Source of the DNA: Planctomycetota bacterium
GTDB taxonomy: Bacteria > Planctomycetota > MHYJ01 > JACQXL01
Length of the DNA stretch: 64,000 nucleotides
Direction of reading: 5' to 3'
Assembly (NCBI GenBank): GCA_016235865.1
Contig: JACRIK010000026.1
Coordinates: 124,001 to 188,000, forward strand
Positions 59,918 through 64,000 of the stretch are shown here, in pieces. Below the pieces are notes generated by a model, which made no database searches, was not told the DNA's origin, and was given only the letters and a program-made list of their open reading frames with translations. The position numbers and the translations under genes were made by a program. The stretch's first letter is position 1. Every line of letters starts with the position of its first letter.

Positions 59918-61756
59918 ATGTCCAAGACGCATATTATAATCGCTCATCTGTTTCTATCAAGTATATTACTGATATATTTTTCCCTGTTGGTGAACGCCCA
60001 GCAGCCGGGCATAGGCTCGGGCAATCCTGCGCCGCCGAATCCTCCTGCTCCCAAGCCGATGGCCCAGTCCGAATGGTCCGAGAAACGCTCAAACTACCTG
60101 ACCCTGTATAACAGCAATTCAGTGGACAAACGCCTCAAGGCCGTGGAATTCATCAACGCCGAGTTGTTCGAGCGATTGGTGGTCTCGGACCTGAAATACG
60201 CATCCGAGGTAATGGAATTTCTGCTTCAGATACTCATGGCTGACAAGGACGACAAGGTCATCGCGGCGGCCAAGGAATGCCTGGCCAAATTCCTGTCCCA
60301 GAAAACCTTTATTGAATGGACGGTTAAGAATCACCGGAAAATCGCGGTCAAGGAACCCGCCAAACTGAGGTTGCTCGACGCCCTGAGCGATACCGCCAAG
60401 ACAGTCCTGAATGATAATGTCCAGTCCATCGCCGTTGATTTAACGGGCGAGGAACAGCCGGTCCGGGTGCGCCTGTCGGCCCTGGCGTTGGTGGCCCGCG
60501 GACCGTCCAGCAAGGCCATTGAGATTATGCTTATGCTGGCCAGGGATGCGGACGCCAATGTCTCCAAGTCCGCCCTGAACATCCTGGCCGGGTTCAAGCC
60601 GATAGAAAAGGCCGGCGCGTTGGTAAAAATGCTGGCCGAGGAAAAGAGGTCGGACATCAGGCAGGAAATCGGCCGCGCCCTGGGAATCATCTCCGGCGAG
60701 AAATTCGGAATGGATGCGGCGGCCTGGCAGAAGTGGTGGGACAAGAACCCCTTGAGCCGGACCGTCCTGCAGTCTGAGGTGGATGCGGCTATCAGCAAGG
60801 GCGTGGATTACCTGGTCGGCCAGTATTCCCTCAACCCTTACGATGATGAATTGATTTTTTACACCCTGATAAAGAGCGGGGTGCGGATACCGGAAAAGAC
60901 CCTGAAGTCCCTGCTCAATAAGGCGCTGAATAATAAACTGGAAAAGACCTATAACGTGGCGCTCCTGGCCATGGCACTGGCCGAACTGGATAGGATAAAA
61001 TACCAGGACCGGATTATCCAATGCGCCGAGTTCCTGCTGGCCGGACAATCCTCGTCCGGTAACTGGCATTACGGCACGCCGATTGGCAATTATGTTAATA
61101 CGCCGTCTTCCGGCGCGGTCAGCCCGACCGACGGCGCGTCCACCCGGTCAGTCAGGCGGGTGACCCTCAAGATGCGCTCCCGCCGGGCGGAGACCGATTA
61201 TGACAACTCCTGCACCCAATACGCGCTCCTGGGACTGCGGGCCTGCGCCGATGCCTACATAGAAATCCCGGCCCCCGTCTGGGCCGATGCGGAAAAACAT
61301 CTCCAGCTCACCCAGGGCTCGGACGGCGGCTGGTGTTACAACACCGGCTCGAGTTACGGCAGCATGACGGCCGGCGGACTCGGGGGCCTGGCCATCTGCA
61401 AATTCTATCTCAATAAGGACATCAAGGACGACAAGAACATCAAAAAAGCCATGGACTGGATTACCCGGAATTTCACGGTGCGTGAGAATCCCCAATACGG
61501 TTCCTGGCACTATTATTATCTATACGCTTTAGAGCGGGCCGGAATCTTTACCCGGACCGAATCATTCGGCGGCAATGACTGGTATCCCATCGGCGCGAAT
61601 TACCTGCTGAACGAGCAGAAACCGGACGGCTCCTGGAACGACAACGGCATCCCGATTCAGGACACCTGCTTTGCCATACTGTTCCTGAGGCGGGCCACCA
61701 AGCCGCTCAAGATTGAAATCACCCCCGGCGGTCCGGCCGGTGGGGAGGGGAAGTGA
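59918..61756 (+). CDS. Secreted HEAT-repeat plus alpha-toroid (prenyltransferase/squalene-cyclase-like) protein
   Basis: The 612-residue protein has a signal peptide (HIIIAHLFLSSILLIYFSLLVNAQ), a Pro-rich linker, and HEAT-type helices (~60-270). A C-terminal alpha/alpha toroid follows (~280-600) with repeated helix pairs and QDTC, NWHYG, DGGWCYN, GSWHYYY and DGSWND-type motifs that resemble QW motifs. Such toroid proteins are frequent in planctomycetes, with unknown roles, and a cyclase is unlikely without a DxDD motif. Leader is 5-7 nt. The two lipoprotein genes follow. Confidence 0.8.
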   Translation: MSKTHIIIAHLFLSSILLIYFSLLVNAQQPGIGSGNPAPPNPPAPKPMAQSEWSEKRSNYLTLYNSNSVDKRLKAVEFINAELFERLVVSDLKYASEVMEFLLQILMADKDDKVIAAAKECLAKFLSQKTFIEWTVKNHRKIAVKEPAKLRLLDALSDTAKTVLNDNVQSIAVDLTGEEQPVRVRLSALALVARGPSSKAIEIMLMLARDADANVSKSALNILAGFKPIEKAGALVKMLAEEKRSDIRQEIGRALGIISGEKFGMDAAAWQKWWDKNPLSRTVLQSEVDAAISKGVDYLVGQYSLNPYDDELIFYTLIKSGVRIPEKTLKSLLNKALNNKLEKTYNVALLAMALAELDRIKYQDRIIQCAEFLLAGQSSSGNWHYGTPIGNYVNTPSSGAVSPTDGASTRSVRRVTLKMRSRRAETDYDNSCTQYALLGLRACADAYIEIPAPVWADAEKHLQLTQGSDGGWCYNTGSSYGSMTAGGLGGLAICKFYLNKDIKDDKNIKKAMDWITRNFTVRENPQYGSWHYYYLYALERAGIFTRTESFGGNDWYPIGANYLLNEQKPDGSWNDNGIPIQDTCFAILFLRRATKPLKIEITPGGPAGGEGK

Positions 61757-61758
61757 TT

Positions 61759-62520
61759 ATGAAGAAGATTTTATTATTGGCGGGTTTGTTATTATTGGCT
61801 GGTTGTGCTGTCAACGCCTCCGGTCCTCAGGATGCCAAGGCAATCGTACTTAATGCCCACCGGATGCTGGATGAAGCAAAGGGATACAGGTTTAATATGG
61901 ACGTGACTTTAGACGATACGCCGGCGACGATTAATATCAAGGGCGCCATCCAGAACCCTGATTTCTGCTACTTCAAAGTCACGCTGTCTACTCCTGAAAA
62001 TGCCGAAGCAGAGGTAATGGAAGTGTACCGGCAGGGCAACAAGCTGGCTCTCAATCACGCCCGGGATGGAGAACCTAAAGAATGGCAACCGGATGATTAT
62101 GATGATCCGGAATATAGGAGTGTGGCCACAGATATGCTTTGGGAGGTATATAAAACCGTTGATGTGGATAAATTACTCAGGAACGCAAAATCAGCCGGGA
62201 CCATGACAGTCAACGGGATTGAATGCTATAAGATAGAGGCGCTGTTTGACGCGGAAGACCTGAAAGACTTTAATGCAATTGATGAAGGTCGGATGTGTCC
62301 GCCCGGGACGGGCAAGGCCGTAAAGGCCGGATATCGATTCTGGGTGGCAAAAGGCAGCGGCGAACTCTGCAAAACACAACGCACCATTGAATACCCGGCG
62401 TCAGATAAGGCAATGACATTAGATATTACAATGATGCTGTCAGACCATCACAAGGATATCAAGTTGGAAATACCGGCCGAAGTGCAGGCATTGTTAAAAG
62501 ATAATCCGGAAACAAAATAG
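61759..62520 (+). CDS. LolA/LppX-like lipoprotein
   Basis: The 253-residue protein has a lipobox LLAGC (Cys16), followed by a beta-rich body. AKGYRFNMDVTLDDTPATINIKGAIQ and a later NGIECYKIEALF segment resemble outer-membrane lipoprotein-sorting or LppX-type antiparallel folds. GGGGAGGGGAAG lies just before the ATG at 61759; an in-frame GTG two codons upstream is not needed. It follows the toroid gene directly and is probably co-transcribed. Confidence 0.7.
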   Translation: MKKILLLAGLLLLAGCAVNASGPQDAKAIVLNAHRMLDEAKGYRFNMDVTLDDTPATINIKGAIQNPDFCYFKVTLSTPENAEAEVMEVYRQGNKLALNHARDGEPKEWQPDDYDDPEYRSVATDMLWEVYKTVDVDKLLRNAKSAGTMTVNGIECYKIEALFDAEDLKDFNAIDEGRMCPPGTGKAVKAGYRFWVAKGSGELCKTQRTIEYPASDKAMTLDITMMLSDHHKDIKLEIPAEVQALLKDNPETK

Positions 62521-62590
62521 TTCTGGGATGGGCGTTCCGTGTCTCAGTGCCTCTGTGGTTGAATTTCGGGCCGGGCGGGGGATTATAACT

Positions 62591-63013
62591 ATGAAGAAGG
62601 TTCTCTTATTGGCCTGTCTGTTATTGTTAATCGGGTGCGGAAAACAAATGACCCCGATTGAATTCGTCGAAAAGAACTTTGGGTTTCACATTCCTTCTGA
62701 TGTGTATATACGAAAAATAGAGAATAGCTTTATTAATGGTCTTCATGGCGATGGGCACTTTTATCTGGAGGCGCAACTTGAGAAAGACCGGATGCCGATG
62801 TTCCTTCAGGTAATATCGCAATCTGAGAAGTGGAAGGAACTGCCACTGCCAGAGGCCATGCAGAAGTATTACCGGGGCAGTTTCGTAAACAGGTATATGA
62901 AACTAAAAAACGGATATTACTATTTTCAGGATATTCCTGAAGAAGGCGGTTATAATATTGCCGTTTTGAATTTAGACACAAACGAATTGTTTGTCTATAA
63001 GCAGGTTAATTAG
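62591..63013 (+). CDS. Small lipoprotein
   Basis: The 140-residue protein has a lipoprotein signal, MKKVLLLACLLLLIGC (Cys16), and a short mixed alpha/beta body with no recognised motif. The N-terminus is very similar to that of the preceding lipoprotein, suggesting paralogous signals. The ATG at 62591 is preferred because it starts the signal peptide. It is probably the last gene of the run starting at 59918. Confidence 0.65.
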   Translation: MKKVLLLACLLLLIGCGKQMTPIEFVEKNFGFHIPSDVYIRKIENSFINGLHGDGHFYLEAQLEKDRMPMFLQVISQSEKWKELPLPEAMQKYYRGSFVNRYMKLKNGYYYFQDIPEEGGYNIAVLNLDTNELFVYKQVN

Positions 63014-63153
63014 AATTGCCAGGGCGGGGGCGGGCATTAAACTTATACCTTATAACTTGTAACTTATAATTGCCCCGAAGGGGTTTGGGCCGGAATCTGC
63101 GATAGGGGGTCCGGATTACTAGTATTGTGTCCCCGGATTAATCCCGTAGAGGC

Positions 63154-63342
63154 GCACTTATGAGTTGTAGTGACGCACTTACGACCTGTAATGACGCACT
63201 TACGACCTGTAGTGACGCACTTACGACCTGTAATGACGCACTTACGACCTGTAGTGACGCACTTATGAGTTGTAATGACGCACTTACGACTTGCAAGTGC
63301 GCACTTATGACTTGTAGTGACGCACTTATAACCTGTGCGCTG
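63154..63342. repeat. Tandem array, 9 units of 21 bp (array E)
   Basis: Nine units with consensus start GCACTTACGACCTGTARTGAC (20 of the 21 positions well conserved) run head to tail. AGTG-ACG-CACT dyads span each unit border. Since 21 is divisible by three, open frames of a Cys/Asp/Ala/Leu heptad pattern arise on both strands; no start site or composition supports a gene. Confidence 0.9.
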
Positions 63343-63551
63343 TAGTCCAGAACCTTTATTAACAGTAAATGAAGGCCCGCCGACGCCCTTTATATGGGCC
63401 AAGTGACACACACCTTCCCCTAAAAGCCGCTAAATATCTGACTTCAGAGATGCTGTTTTGCCAAATCAGTCCTTTATGCCACCAGTCCTGTCCTAAAACG
63501 CCGCACCTTTAGGGCTTATATGGGGGTAAATAGTGGTTCAATATGATTTGT

Positions 63552-63635
63552 ATGGCGTGTTTTCTGACTCAGTTGGCGTGCCAAATGACCTTGTTGGCGT
63601 GCCAAATAACCTTGTTGGCATGCCTAATGACCCGT
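63552..63635. repeat. Tandem array, 4 units of 21 bp (array G)
   Basis: Four units, consensus TTGGCGTGCCAAATGACC; units 2 and 3 carry the dyad TTGGC-GT-GCCAA. The first and last units are diverged. Confidence 0.8.
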
Positions 63636-63659
63636 ATTGAGCTCAAAACAAGCTGAAAC

Positions 63660-64000
63660 CTATTCATTCGGGATAATACAGAGGAATTTCATGGTGCCCG
63701 GGCCGGTATTCCGGAACCCGCACTGCGGGACCACGAGCAATCGTCCTGTGAACGATGCGGAGTGAACTGGTGGAGTTTGTTCGGCTCGACAAGGATTACA
63801 TAGCCGGCCTGGAATGGTTTCTTGGCGTCTTCGTAGGTCATCTCGCCCTGGCCGTCCAGGACGAATATCTCGTGCTCGCCCGGATGGGTATGGAGCGGGG
63901 TATGGCCGTCCTGGGCCACCTCAAACAGGCGCATGGCGAAGTTGGGCGCCTCCTTCTGTGAAATCAGCCAGCGCATGCTCACGCCGATTGCGCCTTCGAT
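63660..64000 (-). pseudogene. Cupin-domain gene broken by a 50-bp insertion; 5' end outside the window
   Basis: Minus-strand reading gives a cupin with IEGAIGVSMRWLISQ at the window edge, so the gene continues beyond 64000. HTHPGEHEIFVLDG carries the metal-binding His/Glu motif and NKLHQF leads into the last strand. The frame then runs into unrelated residues. The expected C-terminus, FRNTGPGTMKFLCIIPNE, is intact in another frame ending at 63660-63662. Removing 50 bp (63714-63763) restores a continuous cupin. The insertion is flanked by a repeated GAA. Confidence 0.8.
63714..63763. repeat. 50-bp palindromic insertion in the cupin gene
   Basis: The segment has imperfect inverted ends (CCGCA/TGCGG) and inner GGAC/GTCC complementarity, with a duplicated GAA target at 63714-63716 and 63764-63766. 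It shifts the frame by two and so inactivates the gene. Confidence 0.65.

Larger units (their letters stand above)
63014..63659. other. Repeat-rich intergenic region
   Basis: Contains arrays E and G described below and the GTGTCCCCGGATTA motif at 63127-63140. Between 63343 and 63550 nothing convincing is seen. Confidence 0.6.

Noticed and set aside
63160-63345. 61-residue open frame with a Cys-Ser/Asn-Asp-Ala-Leu-Thr-Thr heptad pattern, and a similar one on the minus strand
   Set aside because: Both arise from array E because its 21-bp unit is a multiple of three. No ribosome site or promoter is seen, and equal open frames exist on both strands.
2161-63635. CRISPR array interpretation of the 21-22 bp repeats
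   Set aside because: Units are directly adjacent with no spacers, vary from unit to unit, and no cas gene is present in the window.

Overview
This window looks like a chromosome segment from an uncultured, deep-branching Gram-negative bacterium, most likely a member of the Planctomycetota (inference). The basis is the mix of genes: a GspK-like pseudopilin with EF-hand and LamG-like parts, a secretin, many secreted HEAT/TPR/SH3b/FN3 proteins, a HEAT plus alpha-toroid protein, a signal peptidase I with a very large insert, and a DUF6677-like membrane protein. Around these sit ordinary housekeeping genes. I see no tRNA, rRNA, CRISPR array, complete IS element or prophage.

Layout. 1-3580: a single-domain response regulator, a secreted TPR protein, a 22-bp repeat array and an unknown protein. 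3581-9999 (+): a hairpin-rich leader, then dnaG-rpoD-zinc-ribbon coiled coil-HD-GYP-like protein-NUDIX, with stop/start overlaps between the first genes. 9983-14419: gpmI (-), a pseudo-receiver/PilZ-like protein (+) and a PAS-only sensor (-). 14497-25930 (-): a formate dehydrogenase-type catalytic subunit, NuoF/HydB- and NuoE/HydC-type subunits, a bifunctional-nuclease-family protein, three small proteins, an LptB-like ATPase, lepB and lepA. 26098-37336 (mostly -): secretin, zinc-ribbon proteins, a HEAT protein, xseB, xseA, a YmdB-type phosphoesterase, rny and an SH3b protein. 37516-43277: amidase, winged helix, a possible AsnC-like protein and a 1335-residue GspK-like protein carrying a Hint (intein-like) domain and 50 consecutive prolines. 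43476-53846 (+): pdxJ, dapA, a lipoprotein, a nucleotidyltransferase, an FN3 protein, folE, gatC, a membrane-anchored protein, tyrS, a secreted protein, an inositol monophosphatase and an HTH protein. 54439-64000: glcD and glcF separated by a HEAT lipoprotein, an M28 peptidase, the HEAT/toroid protein, two lipoproteins and a broken cupin gene.

The most unusual structure is not a gene. Seven intergenic arrays have unrelated sequences but the same period, 21 or 22 bp (two helical turns), and most carry a short dyad in each unit. One array is flanked by six palindromes centred on GACGTC. Short palindromes and low-complexity repeats have also entered coding sequences, mostly in frame (glcF, fdhA, secretin, gatC, HD-GYP-like gene). 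One 50-bp insertion breaks the cupin gene.

A third theme is promoters. Near-consensus TTGACA/TATAAT-type promoters are readable by eye, and several (gpmI, pdxJ, the nucleotidyltransferase, the gene at 48938, glcD, the HEAT/toroid gene) lie so close to the start codon that the mRNA should be leaderless or nearly so. Other genes have long structured leaders or strong Shine-Dalgarno sites. All functions are inferred from motifs read by eye; no database search was run.
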